A stretch of DNA of 64,000 bases. Origin: Cryptomeria japonica (Eukaryota; Streptophyta; Pinopsida; Cupressales; Cupressaceae). The notes under the pieces are model-generated. The model ran no database searches and was not told where the DNA came from. It saw only the letters and a program-made list of their open reading frames with translations. The position numbers were made by a program, and so were the translations under genes. The stretch is from contig NC_081408.1 in assembly GCF_030272615.1 (NCBI RefSeq), positions 624,493,912-624,557,911 of the forward strand, given 5' to 3'. This document shows positions 12,085 to 24,646 of the stretch, one piece after another; position 1 is the stretch's first letter; the number at the start of each line of letters is the position of its first letter.

Positions 12085-12990
12085 GTCTTTGCTCACATTT
12101 TAATCGATATTGACATCTCTTCGCCTCTCCTTGGGTTGTGATTCTTATGGTTGGGGATAGGCCATGGACTCAACCATTGGATTATGAGAGCCTCCCCTTT
12201 CGCAACCGGAAATGCTTCTCAGCCAATCATTTAGCTTTGAATTGTTCTCTTCCACGTCACAAAGGTGCTACTACTTGGTGGAAGGATGCTAGTGCTGATC
12301 GCTTGACTGTCAATACTTATAATTCTGATTTTGATTATATTGCCTCCTCTCAGGAGGATGATGTCTCCTCTCGTGATGAAGTTGTGCCACTTACTATTGT
12401 TGAAGCCTCTGTTGACCCTTTCGCTACTACTAGTGTGGTCTCCTCCATCCCTAAGGCTCCCACGCATGTTGCTCCTATTCTACAACTCCAATCTACTCCT
12501 ACCGAATCTGCTCTTGATGTTGTTCTACAACAGCAGCCTACTGTTGTTTTGCAGCAGCAACAACCTACTATTGTTTTGCAGTGATAGCCTGATGTTGTTA
12601 CTGACAGAAACTCTGCGGAGTCCTCATTGTTGGATCCTTTTTTTGTTGGTCCTAATGACAATATTGTCTGGATTGTGGTTTGTCACAGGCGGACGGGGAA
12701 GTGACAATATTGCCTGGATTGTGGTTTTTCACAAGCGGAAGGGGAAGTCTTCCCCCCACCCCCTGCCCCCCCCTCCGCCAAACCCCTCATCGTCAAGGCT
12801 TGGGTGTTTCTCCCCATTCCCGAGTTGACTTTTGGGTTGTTGCAGGTTTGACAAGTTTTTTTACTGTTGGCCTATCTAACCTTGTTTTGTTCGGGGTTTG
12901 CACCCTTGATTTGTCGTCTCTCTTTTTGCTGCCTATGGGCTGTTGTATAATAGATCCGCACCCTTGTTTTGCTGCTTTCTTAATAAAAAA
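12085..12990 (+). pseudogene. LINE (L1-type) ORF1 C-terminal remnant plus 3' flank
   Basis: The main frame runs 12,138-12,584. It starts with a stretch resembling the PLDYE-lPFRCrkC...H...C region of plant L1 ORF1 proteins, a DUF4283-type protein with a CCHC knuckle. The knuckle reads N-x2-C-x4-H-x4-C, so the first Cys has become Asn. A Gln-rich low-complexity tail follows, then two stops (12,583-12,588), and more coding-like sequence continues to about 12,760. An upstream piece of the same protein lies near 12,085-12,130 in another frame, so there is a frameshift before 12,138. No ORF2 (endonuclease/RT) is present; instead there is a 3' flank with TTAATAAAAAAC near 12,980. It is a dead, ORF2-less copy or a chimera. 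Confidence 0.6.
12657..12750 (+). repeat. 47-bp tandem duplication inside the LINE remnant
   Basis: GACAATATTGYCTGGATTGT occurs at 12,657 and again at 12,704, each followed by a matching GGTTT..CACA.GCGGA.GGGGAAGT. The two copies encode near-identical 15-residue peptides. Confidence 0.8.
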
Positions 12991-12999
12991 CAATTGTTT

Positions 13000-14626
13000 A
13001 ATTTTATTTTTGAGTAGAATCAGTTAAACTTAATATTGAAAAACTATACCAATATTAAAATGGAAAAGTCCACTATCATTTTGTTAAATATTAGAACAAA
13101 ACACCCACTAACTAATGGTGTGGTTTAACATGATATTTCGAGAATTTCCTTGAATTTTAAAATGGGAACGCCCCCACCATTGGATGCTAAAATATTTTGT
13201 TTTTCATGTATCCCACTTCTCCACTTCCTGAAAATAGAAAATAATAACACCCACGAAGTAATTATGTGGTTGAACTTGCAAAAACTTGGATACAGAAATG
13301 GATGGACCCTTCGAAGCATGATATTTGACAAAGGAAAAGGTGTGGGGCAATGATTGAACTAGAATGATGAATGATACACATCAAGGTTAAGGCGTCTCAT
13401 TAAAAAGGTTAAATAGTTACACAGCAGTTTCAGTGTACACAGATGGCTTAGCTTACTGGCTTTTCTATTTCTTTCTGACTGCTTCCACATTCAAGACGTC
13501 CTGCTTAGCTTACAGGCTTAGCACAGATTTGAGCATTTGAAAGACCAAGACCCCATTTCCATAGAAATCTATAAATCTTCATGGAACAAATTGAACAGTC
13601 CCTTTTTCTTGGATTTAACCAAGTAAAGTAATAATGATGATAAGGAATACATATAATCAATGAACATATTACACGTCTTTCAAATTGTTACTTTAGTCCT
13701 TCGAGATGATTAAAAAATGTGGCTGACACCTCTGAAAGAATGTGTAGAATTAAGTCTGATTTAGAAAGACAACTCAGTAATAAGATTGATAGTATACTAA
13801 TATGGCAGTGTCTCTATGCTAGAAAGATGGAAGTTATAATTTATGTATAAAACTTGTTAGAAACTATAAAACGTTTTACATCATCAAAAAATGGTAGTGT
13901 GTGTATCTTGCAACATGAAGGAATTAAGTATTTGAAATTAATAGTTGAACAATCAAATCAATGCTAAGAATGATAGTCCACAAAAGATAAAAATTTAAAC
14001 ATGATGAAAAAAAACAAATGTACATTCTCGTAACTAAAATGGATTAGACTACCTCCTTTTAACATCAAAAATTTCTAATTTTTTTTGTGCAGAACCAACA
14101 CAGACCATGAGTATTAGATCAATCATTAAGTGATTATAATGATTTTACCTCATGGAGAACTACCCAGGGTAGAAATCAGCAAACATACCTTATTTTCACA
14201 GAAATTCTTTCAGTATTGCCTGCTTAGATATATTGCCACAAATTGAAAAAATATCTTATTAGTCAACTGTTTCCGGATTTGATTGTGTGTGATTTTTTTC
14301 ATCAACGTTTCGGATCACACTCCGTGATCCATCATCGGGATGAAAATAGAGAGTATGCAGAAGTGAAAAAATGTCCAAGAAGCAGACCATGGTTGCGAAA
14401 AAGAGGGAGGGAGGAGGCACAAAAATTGAGGAAGGCTGGCAAGACCAAAAAAAGGAGAAGCAAAAGAATATAACAAAATAAAAAAACAGAAAGCAATTAA
14501 ATAATTATAAATGAAAAAATAAAAAATAATAAAAAAATTATATATATATAAACAACAACTAAACAAAAAACAACAAAAAGAAAATAAAACAAAAGACAAA
14601 CAATAACAAGAGATAAAGAAATAAAG
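13000..14626. other. No feature recognised
   Basis: Both strands show only short open frames without motifs. The A/T-rich stretch 14,470-14,640 consists of AAAATAAAA words and creates spurious Lys-rich or Phe-rich frames. Confidence 0.6.
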
Positions 14627-14912
14627 AAATATCTTATTATTTTTTTCATTATAGGTATTAAAAATAAAGAGAAGTACAAAAGTTAAGAAAATTGATTATA
14701 GTCAATTGGATCCATTGCTTAAGAAAAATAGTCGTTACTGCATTAAAGGCGGATACAAAATATCTTACTATTTTTTTCATTATAGGTATTGAAAAATAAA
14801 GAAATTTGTCACCATGGTATACAAGTACAAAAGTTTTGAAAATTGATTATAGTAAATTGGATCCATTGCTTAAGAAAAATAGTAGTTACTGCATTAAAGG
14901 CGCATACATTTT
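14627..14912 (+). repeat. Tandem duplication, unit about 131-155 bp
   Basis: AAATATCTTAYTATTTTTTT starts both copies (14,627 and 14,758). Both then share TTCATTATAGGTATT, a GATTATAGT.AATTGGATCC block and TACTGCATTAAAGGCG. Copy 2 has an extra insert of about 20 bp containing TTTGTCACCATGGTATA. Confidence 0.85.
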
Positions 14913-16429
14913 CTCCAAGCTGATCTCGCTGGATTGTATGGTTATATAAATGCTAGGAGTTTTTGCTTCACTGTTGATCATACATCACTAATCATTCAGC
15001 CAGCCTTTACATCAGAAATAAAATCTACAGCTTGTGTACAGCAATTAGAAATTATAGCAGAAATTCATTCACAGTATCTGTAATAGCATTATCTTTCAGC
15101 TTGACTGTTAATCCATCCAATGTTATTGCACAGAGACCATTATGATACAATTGCATTTCATGTTACCCAAATATTTGAGGGATAAGTGAAAGCATAACAA
15201 ACATCTTGCACCAGAGAGGAAAGATATAAGACAATCACTAATGATACATAAGGTTACATGAGGCCAAATTACTAATGAAATCTACCGATATCGAGATTTT
15301 GAAATTTGGATCTCCCTGTTTGCTTTATCTCTTTGCATCTGGCTCAAGTAGAAATATGAGCGCCCAGAGCTCTTTTCCCACTGATATATGCAACAGAAGA
15401 TAGATTAGACATCTTGGCAAATGACTTCAAAGTAAATAACCAAAATCGTTCTTATCAGCTAGCACAGTACCCAGAACAAAAGGCTAGCATCCTAAAAGCC
15501 ATTCAGGTGCAGCAAGCAGAAAATAGGGACACTTTTGGAGGAAGTGGAATACCAAGAAATTCAACTTATGACCACATCAATTGACTGGGTCTTACTAATA
15601 ACCTGCAACATTATAGTGGCTTCTTGAAAGATGTGAATAGAGACCTTGGCCTTGACAAGTAAATAGTTAATAATAAATATTCTTCATAAGAAATATTTGT
15701 TGTAGCAGGAAACTGAGAATAGTGCATTCTAACTTGGTCAAACAACGGCCAGCAATTTGTATGGTAGGGGGCCAACATGATATGACAATGGTTTAAGGCC
15801 AAAAGGGAAACAAGCTAGGAAAAAGTATGCCATCTATTAAAAACTCTCTCACCTTGGGCTTCTGTACTAACAAAGAATTACTAAATATTGCTGATTGTAG
15901 CTTGCTCACTACCAGTGAGAAAACAGGTTTCCTCATTTGCACAATGCAGGGCATTATAAGTAATCATTGTCATTGCTTTGTCAAGATATCTGGAATAACA
16001 GATATCATGGGGTCTAAGTGACTAAGAATGGCGCATATGGTTCTAAACTAATTGTAAAAACAAGAAACTTAAAAATTAATATAGCAAGGGCTTGAAAGTT
16101 AGGAAATTTGAGCAATTTCAACTTGTTTAATCATTTTATGTTATAAGCTAAGTTACCGATTTGGGTTTGAGTTTGGTTTCATGTACAAGGATTCAAGTAC
16201 ACAAGTACAAGGATCCAGTGGTAAATTATTTTTTAATCCCACAAATATTGTAATTAGAAATTTTTTTAATCCCACATATAAACAAAATCACATCATCTTT
16301 ATTGTAGTGGTTTTATTTACTAGAGATATTTTACAAATGCAAATTTATATTCCCCTTTCAAATTAAATTTTAATAAAAATAACAAAAAAACTTAAGTTGC
16401 TAGGTATAAAAAGGGTGTTCGAAATACTG
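14913..16429. other. No feature recognised
   Basis: No protein motif, LTR boundary or RNA gene was seen on either strand. Open frames are short and look random. Confidence 0.6.
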
Positions 16430-18003
16430 TGTTGTCATTGACGTCAAAGTGAGATTGTTATTGATGTCAAAGGGAAATGAATGTCACAATGATAAGCCAG
16501 ACATTACATACGATGACATGGGTAGGTCGGATGACAACCATTGTAAGTGCTGGTCACAATGTATGAGAAACATATATACCTTGGCAAGTGACAATTTTCT
16601 TGAGTTGATTAATATTCTGATGCACTTACGAAAGGTGTGTATTCGTCCAGATCTCTTTGGAGGCTGACCAATTGTAAGCTCATTTGATATACCAATTCTT
16701 GACCAAAAGTAAGCTCAAATGTGTTACATACATAATAATGGGCCATATTCAGCAATTGATCTAGTGAGAATGAATTTAGTTTTCACCCAGCTTGAGTTTA
16801 CAATGAACCCGTGGGAGCATAATCTTGTTTCAAACACTGCTACCCCACCTTGTTTGTTTCAGGAGACTGGCAATTCAAAAGACAAAGAATTATCATGTTT
16901 TGTCACAGGCCAACCTGCTATTGGAGAAATATTTATTTTGAGGCCGACCTATATTGTGGTCAACCCATGTTGAAGTTGTAAATAAAATAATAATTGTTTT
17001 TTAGAAGAGGCTGACCTCTATGGTATAATCGCCTTCTTTGGCTAATGAAGAAAAAAAAAATAGGAGTTACAGTGGGATGTTCTATTAAAAGAACAATGCA
17101 ATAAAATTTGAATAAGAGCAAAGTTACAATAGATCTAGATCAGAAAATTATTAAGGGCAATTCAGATGTATTTTAGAGAAGGAACAAACTTATGCAAGAG
17201 CAATCTTGAAAAACATGTAAGAACAAATCATAAGAGCATGTTGAGGCAAATCACAAGGGCATATTTGGAGTAGATTATATCAGACTTTATTGCAGACTGG
17301 GAGCAGACTTCATAGCACAATTCTTGCAGATCTTATACCTGATTTAGAACATGTTATAGCCAATTTGGAGAAGACATCATTGATGATTTGGGATCAGATA
17401 TAAGTGCAATTCTGAGTAGATTTCAAAGATGATTTTGCAGCAGACATAAGTGCAGTTCTGAGCAGACTTTATTGGTAATTTCAGAGCAGACATAAGTGCA
17501 GTTTTGGAACAAATATTTGGAGTAGATATCATAGAAGAATTGGTGCAGACTTTATATCTGATTTGGAGCAGACATTGTAGATTTGAGAAGACGTAATTAC
17601 AGAATTGGAGCAGACATAAGAGTAGATATTGGAGCAGATTTTGAGCTGTCATTAATCGCAGATATTGTAGAGATCAGTGTGTCATATAGGAGAGATCGGT
17701 GTCGCTTGCTAAGTTGGTGCTTAGCTGTGGAGGTTGGTGCCTATGAACTAAGGGGAGTGGTGTCTCCTGTGAGTTGGTGCTTACAAAGCTGTAAGACGAT
17801 TTTATACATGAGCAATATTGTGCCATGATTTTCTCCCATACGGGTTTCCATGTAAATATTATGTCGTTGTGTTCTTCTCATGTGCATGATTCTTGATGTT
17901 GAGTATATGATGTTATTGTGATTGATAAGGTGTTAAATTGGGAAAATGTTGCATCATATCGATTCACCCCACCCAGTATATTTCTGTCATTGTGTTCTAA
18001 CTA
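16430..18003 (+). mobile_element. Copia-like LTR, probably solo (right edge approximate)
   Basis: It starts TGTTGTCATTGACGTCAAAG, and a related ATTGATGTCAAAGG follows 24 bp on. The right end carries CCCATACGGGTTTCCATGTA and then ATCGATTCACCCC, the same kind of U5 block as the solo LTR at 6290-7225. It peters out around TGTTCTAAC at 17,994-18,002. Bases 17,280-17,660 are an irregular array of GAGCAGAC words, many followed by ATAAGTGCAG. No primer-binding site follows and I found no target duplication, so the outer edges are uncertain. Confidence 0.5.
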
Positions 18004-18044
18004 TCTTTTAGCCATTGATTATAAAGTGGAGAGAACAGAGTCTT

Positions 18045-18071
18045 GGGACTCACCTAGACTCGGTGAGTCCC
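18045..18071. repeat. Perfect 10-bp hairpin
   Basis: GGGACTCACC (18,045-18,054) and GGTGAGTCCC (18,062-18,071) are perfect inverted copies around a 7-base loop. Confidence 0.85.
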
Positions 18072-19178
18072 CAGCCGGGTGACCTTGGGCAACCACCGGC
18101 AAGTCCCGATGCCCAAACTTGGCCAAAATCAATTTTTTTATTTTAAATCTCAAAAAATAACAAAGACAAACATTTTTTTCAGAAAAAAATTGCATCCAAA
18201 AACCCAAAAATATCCCTAAAAGCATCATTTCGCCCAATACAAAGATCATTTTGCTCTCTTCACTCTTTTCTCTTTTTCTCTAGGGGGGTTCTCTCACATA
18301 TCACACCTTGTGCGATTTATCATTGCTATGCCTCAAACCCACTAGCGACTCCACTCCCAAATGCCTACCAGTTCGTGGGACCTACCTTAGATACCTTCGT
18401 AGGAGGGGCATAGACTTCTAGTTATTGTTTTGATATTTGTTTGGAACATTTGATGTAATGGATTTCATATTTAATGAGTTTTGTATCCATTTGACAATAT
18501 TTAAATTTCTATGTGTGTTATGTCCTTCAACTACAATTTGCGTTTATAATTATGTGACCGATGTATACTTGTGTATGTGATCAAATTAGCTTCTACTTGA
18601 TGATGTTATTGTGTCTTTAAGGTTTGTTTAATAAAAGGTGCATGAAACAAGTTTTAAATCCTTTAAAAAATCTCTCAATTTCTTGGATTTTTCACTTGTC
18701 GAATCTATGCCAAGATTTTTTGCTAAGTCCCAAGTCAAGTTACCCTCACAGAGTCCGCGTTGAGTCCAAGTCTCGTTTCTATGGGAAAGAATATTATGGC
18801 ATTTGAATTTATTGTTAACGTCTATAGAAGATTTGCCACCTCTCTACTTTCTAACTTTTCAATAGGGGTTAAAATAGAGAGTTTTTAAGTCCTAAATGTT
18901 TGATTAAGGAGAGCACAAAAGAAAAAAAGGTATTTAGATTTTGGTTTTAAAATGTTCAATTTTGCAGGGGTCAAGGTGCAGCACCCCTTGCAGGGGTTTG
19001 GTGTAGTGGCACTCCCAAGGTCCAAGGATAGCGCCCCTTGTGGTCTCCTTAGCATGTTACCTATTGGGGTAGAGCCCCTACAAGAAAGCACAATTAAGGC
19101 CTCCAAAACCCCAAAAACCTTCATTACAAATGTCATTTTCACAACTTCATCACCATTTTTTGTTTTCGCTTCGAGTTT
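18072..19178. other. No gene recognised
   Basis: Contains only short motif-free frames. The words GAGTCC and CAAGTC recur at 18,050-18,110 and 18,730-18,775, suggesting remnants of one degenerate repeat. Confidence 0.5.
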
Positions 19179-19690
19179 ACCAGAGACTCTTAGGCGTCCC
19201 CAGGACGTCCCACTATCCTTGGCATCCTTGGCATCTTGGTGACAATGTTGGGATGTCCCCACGTCTTGGAGACGTCCTTGTCCCCAGAACGCCAAGCTTT
19301 TTTTTGGGGGAGGGGGGAGGGGATGCATCCCCATGGAACATTGGTCATTTCTTTAATGCTCTCCAAAATTTACATAAAAAACTCAACTAAAAAGGTGAAA
19401 TTGTTTATCTAGATTTGACCCAACAAGGGCCACCAGAGATTCTTAGGCGTCCCCAGGACGTCCCACTATCCTTGACATCCTTGGCATCTTGGTGACAAAG
19501 TTGGGATGTCCCCACCTCTTGGAAACGTCCCTGTCCCTAGAACACCAAGCTTTTTTTTCGAGGGGGGAGGGGATGCATCCCCATGGAACATTGGTCATTC
19601 CTTTAATGCTCTTGAAAATTTAAATAAAAAACTCAACTAAAAAAGTGAAATTGTTTACCTAGATTTGAATCCAATGGTGACCTAGATTTG
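19179..19690 (+). repeat. Two-copy tandem duplication, unit 253 bp
   Basis: Copy 1 starts near 19,179 and copy 2 near 19,432. Both carry CTTAGGCGTCCCCAGGACGT, GGGATGTCCCCAC, GGGGATGCATCCCCATGGAA and AACTCAACTAAAAAR. Identity is clearly above 90 percent by eye. The GTCCCCAGGACGTCCC words also occur in the hAT-like element at 32,785-33,151, so this may be a related transposon fragment that duplicated. Confidence 0.85.
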
Positions 19691-19794
19691 ACCCAACAAG
19701 CTCCAATGTTTACCTGCAATAAAAAACCACAAAAAACAAAACCCCCAAATTGCACCAAAATCTGTCAAAAAGACTAACCAATGGCACTCTAAAA

Positions 19795-19806
19795 GCTCTG
19801 ATACCA
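19795..19806 (-). other. Primer-binding site, initiator-tRNA-Met type
   Basis: On the minus strand this reads TGGTATCAGAGC, the classical plant site complementary to the 3' end of initiator tRNA-Met. It directly abuts the ACA end of the LTR at 19,807-20,270. Confidence 0.8.
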
Positions 19807-20270
19807 TGTAAGATTTGGCTATAAAGGTAGCCACCCAAGATCTAAAAGCCTAATGGAAAGCACAATAACAAGAGAGAATCAATATGACAAGAACAAATTG
19901 TATTTCTATCAAGAATGCTATGCAATGGGTGAATGTACATAGAAAGTAGCCCAAGGCGAGACATAGGAAGGCATACGATTATAATAAGTGTCTTAATATT
20001 ATGACATTATACATAAAGTGATAAGATATCACCCACCTAAAGTATAAAACTGATAATGTGATACATCCACTAAAGGTGGATCACCCACCTAAGGTGGAAA
20101 AGTCATAACATGATAAAACCACTAAAAGTGGAAGTTCCATATAAGGTGGAAAGTGATAATACCACTGAAAGTGGAAATCTTCCTATGTAGTCCCTAAGTA
20201 AGCTTAAGTAACGTGTAATTAGGACCTAGGTGAAGAACTAACAAGGTACAACACCTTAACTACACCAACA
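19807..20270 (-). mobile_element. 5' LTR (464 bp) of truncated Copia-type element F
   Basis: On the minus strand it runs from TGTTGGTGTAGTT (20,270) to AATCTTACA (19,807), followed at once by the primer site. It is inserted in element D's RT frame, whose coding sequence stops at 20,271. Only leader-like sequence is seen left of the primer site and no gag or pol follows, so the element is truncated. Copia is inferred from the primer site and short LTR; Gypsy chromoviruses can use the same tRNA. Confidence 0.65.
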
Positions 20271-20432
20271 CCTCATCTCCAATAACTCCTTAATGGCTTC
20301 CTCTATCTCATCCATATGTCTCTTAGGATGTTTGTATGGCATAGTAATCACTACTTTGGCGCCCTCCTCCATCTCCGACATGTTCTATTCCATCAATTGC
20401 TCCATCCACTTGAAGGATACAACTCTAGGACC
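20271..20432 (-). pseudogene. Element D: start of the reverse transcriptase domain
   Basis: The minus strand encodes a stretch containing YKHPKRHMDEIEEAIKELLE, the typical Gypsy region at the start of the RT domain (PYRHPxxxKDEIExxIxELL). It is cut on the left by the Copia-type LTR at 20,270 and on the right by the C-family solo LTR. One TAG lies near the right end. It continues the protease piece beyond 24,646. Confidence 0.7.
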
Positions 20433-20784
20433 TGTTGTGAAATTTTCACACATCGCCCCATTGCAAATGGGGACCCCTACTTTTTGCTTGTTAGCATAGG
20501 CGTTTTAGGTAGTTGTCTTAGTTTAGCAATAACTTTTCTGTCTTTTAGCCTTTTGCTTGTGAGAAAGGGTATGTCTTATTAGTCTAGGATAGGGTAAGTG
20601 TTGAGTGCAATGTCTTATTGTGAAGGTCTAGTTAGGTTAGGAGGTCATATTTTGAGTTCGGAATCCTCAATCAAGTGTTAGGACCAAGGATTGAAGTTGA
20701 GATGCAAGATGTTGTCATTTTTTGTCAAAAGTTGTAAAATATTGTCAAAACGTCAAAAATTGTCAAACTTGCAAAATGTTGTCA

Positions 20785-20844
20785 ATGTTGCAAAAAATCT
20801 TGTCATAGTTGAAAATGTTGCAAAAAATCTTGTCATAGTTGAAA
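20785..20844 (+). repeat. Two perfect 30-bp tandem units
   Basis: The unit starts ATGTTGCAAAAAATCTTGTC and occurs twice without change, with a further partial start at 20,845. It sits in a T/G-rich stretch of the C LTR. Confidence 0.85.
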
Positions 20845-23800
20845 ATGTTGCAAGTTGTCAAGTGGTTCTGAAAATGCTAAGTTTTGGTCAAATTTGAAAT
20901 ATTTGAAAATTCAATGTTTTGACAAGGAAAATTCCTTGTTCAAGTCGGATTTTCCGACCTTGTAAGGATGAAGCGAGGGGAATGATGAAAACCCTTGTTT
21001 ATGTTTGGGAATTTCAAGGATGGAATGCATTTTTTGTTCTTGATTGACCCTCACCTGCACTCAACACTTTGTCCTTATCCAATAGGGAGGTTCGCTCATA
21101 CTTGTCCCTAGTCCTTGCATCCCTCGATTTGCACTCTTTCACATGTCCCTAGGACTATCTAATTTGGGCCCTATGCTAGTTCCTTGTCCTTGGGGACTAT
21201 TCAATCCCACCCTTGTACTTCAAATTTGTCCGTGAACATGTGGACATTGCGCCCATCCCTGATAGCATTGCATTGTTGCCTAGCATTACGATTCTAGACT
21301 ACATTCGAATGGCGGTCATCTTTGTCCTTCAAATCATCTACAATGCTCCCAAGGTTTGCATACCTTGCCAGGGAATTGTGATTGGTGTCTTGTCCTTAGG
21401 ATATCTCATATGCGCCTTGCACTTGTCCCTGTCCTTAGGACTATCTCAGATCTGCCTAGCATTCTTAGTCTTTGTCGCTGCACTCTTTCAAATCCTGCCT
21501 ATGGTCCAGTCCATAAGCAACTTGGAGCTGTGCCTTGTCTTTGTCCCTGCCCCAGGAGAAAATGCACTCAAGTTTTTGTCCTTTCACCGATTGAAATCCC
21601 GCCTTGCCTGGTCCATTCCTTGTCCTTCACATTGCCCTAACTGTGCCTATCTCCTAGTCCTTTGAACCTTCTAAAATCTGCCTAGAGGACTTTGTCCCTC
21701 TCAACACCTCAAATGCGCTCCTAATTGTCCCTAAGATATCTCTAAATGAGACCTGCAATCAGACCTCAAAATAATGATGAATCAGGTGCAAATCAGATCA
21801 AAAATCAGAATCTGACCTAAAAATCCTAAAATCAGACCCAAAAACATAAAAAATCAGAGTTAAAACCCTGAAAGTGCAGATATAATTCGCTTATGCAGAG
21901 CAGAGCAAAGGAAGAATTCGGTGAGATTGTGTTTTGGACAGGGTAACTTGTTCTTTATTTATATGTGTCCAGGCAATGAGTTTCTCAAGCACAGTTGACC
22001 TGATGTTGTAAAGGAAAAAGAATGAATCAGATGCATAAACCTGGCCGACTCAACATTGTCCTTGACAATATGAGATCAGCACTTGACATAGTCTTTAAGA
22101 CCCCCTTACTTTATTCAAGGAGGAGATACAAAATTTAATATGCTAAACGAATGGTGTATAAGCCTTAGTCAGCCAAATAAAGTGAGAAGTGAGTTAAGGG
22201 GTGTGTAATGATATAAAGAGGGGATTAAATCTTCATTTTAACATCAAAACAAATACATTTTCAAGGAGCAGACCTGCGAATAAGAGGCAGACGTCAGATC
22301 TGAGATTACTTTCTTATCAACTATCTTACAATTACAGTGGATTTCATCAGCTTGGACAGCAGATTGGATTTGTGTATCCTGATTGATGCAACTTTGGAGG
22401 ACATTTTTATTAGTTTTAAAGCAGATTTTGAGCAAATTCCAAAAGCCCTAAGTGTGAATTGGGCAGACCAGGCTCTGATTTTCAGGTCACACCTGATTGA
22501 AGGCAATTCCATCATTTTCCTAGTCAAAATCATAATTTCCAGGCTATCATTTCCAGATCTGAAAGGGAGGGTTTGGCACTTGATTGATGAGGGGTTTGTG
22601 TTATTTTCATTGAGGAGTTCATTCTATTACTACTACATTCTTCTTGATTCCCAAGTGTTTTCATTCAGGTTTCATTGCAAGGACTGATGCAATAGGACTA
22701 CCTCAAACATGAAGGAGACTTCACATGAATTCCAAAAGATGAAGGACATCAGCCTTAACAATGCAAGATCAAAGTCCGAGTCAGGCTAGGAAAGACGAGC
22801 ATTCAAGGTAACATAAAGGTTCCATCACATGGAGGAATTCAACATCAACACACTCAAAGCAAAGACAAAGAATCTCAAGGATATCAAAACAAGGAGAAGT
22901 TCAAACTCAAGACAATGAGACAAGTCAAGATCATCGCAACCTTGAAGATTCAATCACATCAAGACAAAGACTCACCAATGAATATTCAAGACATTAATGG
23001 AGGAGACAAGATGAATAACATCTCAGCATTGCAAGTGCAAAGGAGAACATCAAGATTCAAGTGTTCAAGAAGATCACAGCATTCAAGGCTTGCACTACAA
23101 CACAAGGAAGGTGAAAGTCCTTACAATGTCAAGATATTCAAGACATCACAAGTAGGATGAGAGAATTTTACAGTTATCTTGAATTTCCTTTGGAAATCCA
23201 AGAATCAAGGTCAGTACAACAAGAAGGCAATCCCGGCCAAGGACATCATGCACAAGAGGAGCAAGCATAGACATCATGAAGTCAAGAACTCTACCAAGGA
23301 ATCCAAGTACAAGACAAGGAATTTCAAGGTCTAACAACATCAAGGAAAGAATACGGTGAATTCCCTAACATGAGGATGGAAATGCACCACATAGAGGAAG
23401 ATTCCCATTCATGAACGTGAAATGTGATCAAGGACATTGTGATAGTTTCAGAAGAGTTAAGCAAAGTTAGAAACTTGATCACCAAGATGATGCAATTTGG
23501 GAATATGATCCACACATTCGTCGAAGGATTAAAACTATTGAGTATCAAGAGATATTGCCCAAAAAAAACACTTCTTTGTGATGATCTACAAGATATGTAT
23601 ACTGATGTGGCAACTAATCATTCTCAACCAACCAAATAATTCCAAGTCAAGGTGTCCAAGTTCAACGAACCTTACTCATCCTATGAGGACAACTACACAT
23701 GTGGAGGGCACCAAATTCAATATACCTAACCTCATTTCTCATTGGTCCAAAGTCAAGGAAGGACATGTGTCCAATACAATGTAATTTTCACATTGGTCAA

Positions 23801-23871
23801 AGACGAGTTATAGCATGTAATCTCATCCACTGATTTCAAATCAATTTGGGCCATTCATTTGTAATGGGATG

Positions 23872-23882
23872 TTTATATAAGG
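23872..23882 (+). promoter_or_regulatory. TATA box of the C-family LTR (copy 1)
   Basis: TTTATATAAGG sits in the corresponding place to TATATAAAG at 57,841 in copy 2. In both copies it is followed by CATTTGTAAAGGTTA and AGTTAG repeats, so U3, R and U5 lie on the plus strand. Confidence 0.6.
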
Positions 23883-24646
23883 CATTACTTCTCATTTGTA
23901 AAGGTTATAGTTAATAGGCAAGTTGATAGTTAGTAGTTAGCAATAGAGTAGGAGGAAGCTAGAGATTGTTGCCAAGACTTGTTGAAATAAATACATAATT
24001 TTCATTGAAGATATGAGAGATCTTCTTATTACTTCTCAAATTTAGTTGAAGTTCATTGATTATAATGGAATGTGATGATATTTGATGGAATTCCAGTTCA
24101 TACCATTTGGATTTTGTTGATTGCAAATTGCACTGTATGGTTCGTCTAAACCTGATTTAGCACTAGTTTGATTGTGGATATTCATTTGGATTGTGCCAGT
24201 CTTGGGTATTTGATGATAGTTTACAATATGATAACCCTTCATTTCCTTTGGAGATTGCATCAGTTTTGTGTAGTTGTTTCCTCATGGCGAAGCAAGGCTT
24301 GATTATGGAATCTATCTATCTAAGCACTATCCTTTATCATCATTGTCCTTAGGTTTAGATTAGATTTCTCAACCCTTCATCCTTTTGTCTTTTCTTTTCC
24401 AAGTGAGTTGAGTAAGACTCCATGTTCCAACTACAATTCAAAAACGTAAGTCCGTTTGTGTTAATAGCATATCACATCATATACACTGAGTCTATCCAAA
24501 ATATAAAGTCGATTGTTCGCATTGTAAACCTTGGAGTTGCCTTATTTGATCACATCATTTAACAAATGAGGTTTCTTTGTTCAAGAGAGGATAGAATAAT
24601 TAGTATTTTACTCTGTGTTCGTGGTGTCCTAAAAAACACATCAACA

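Larger units (their letters stand above)
20433..24646 (+). mobile_element. Family C solo LTR, copy 1 (4.2 kb)
   Basis: It begins TGTTGTGA and ends ACATCAACA. Flanking pentamers are GGACC (20,428-20,432) and AGACC (24,647-24,651), a target duplication with one change. The minus-strand D frame reads protease on one side and RT on the other, so the whole block is one insertion. Its left end matches C copy 2 (43,552) and copy 3 (61,422); its right end matches C copy 2 at 58,714 and 60,236. A TATA box TTTATATAAGG lies at 23,872-23,882, about 770 bp from the right end, where copy 2 has TATATAAAG. No internal region is present, so it is a solo LTR of unusual length. Bases 21,050-21,720 form a degenerate array of TTGTCCYTAGGACTATCT-like words. 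A nested insertion within 21.7-22.7 kb cannot be excluded. Confidence 0.82.

Noticed and set aside
18885-19390. Overlapping frames of up to 149 codons
   Set aside because: They fall on both strands of the GC-rich tandem duplication and low-complexity G/C runs, with no shared protein pattern between copies.
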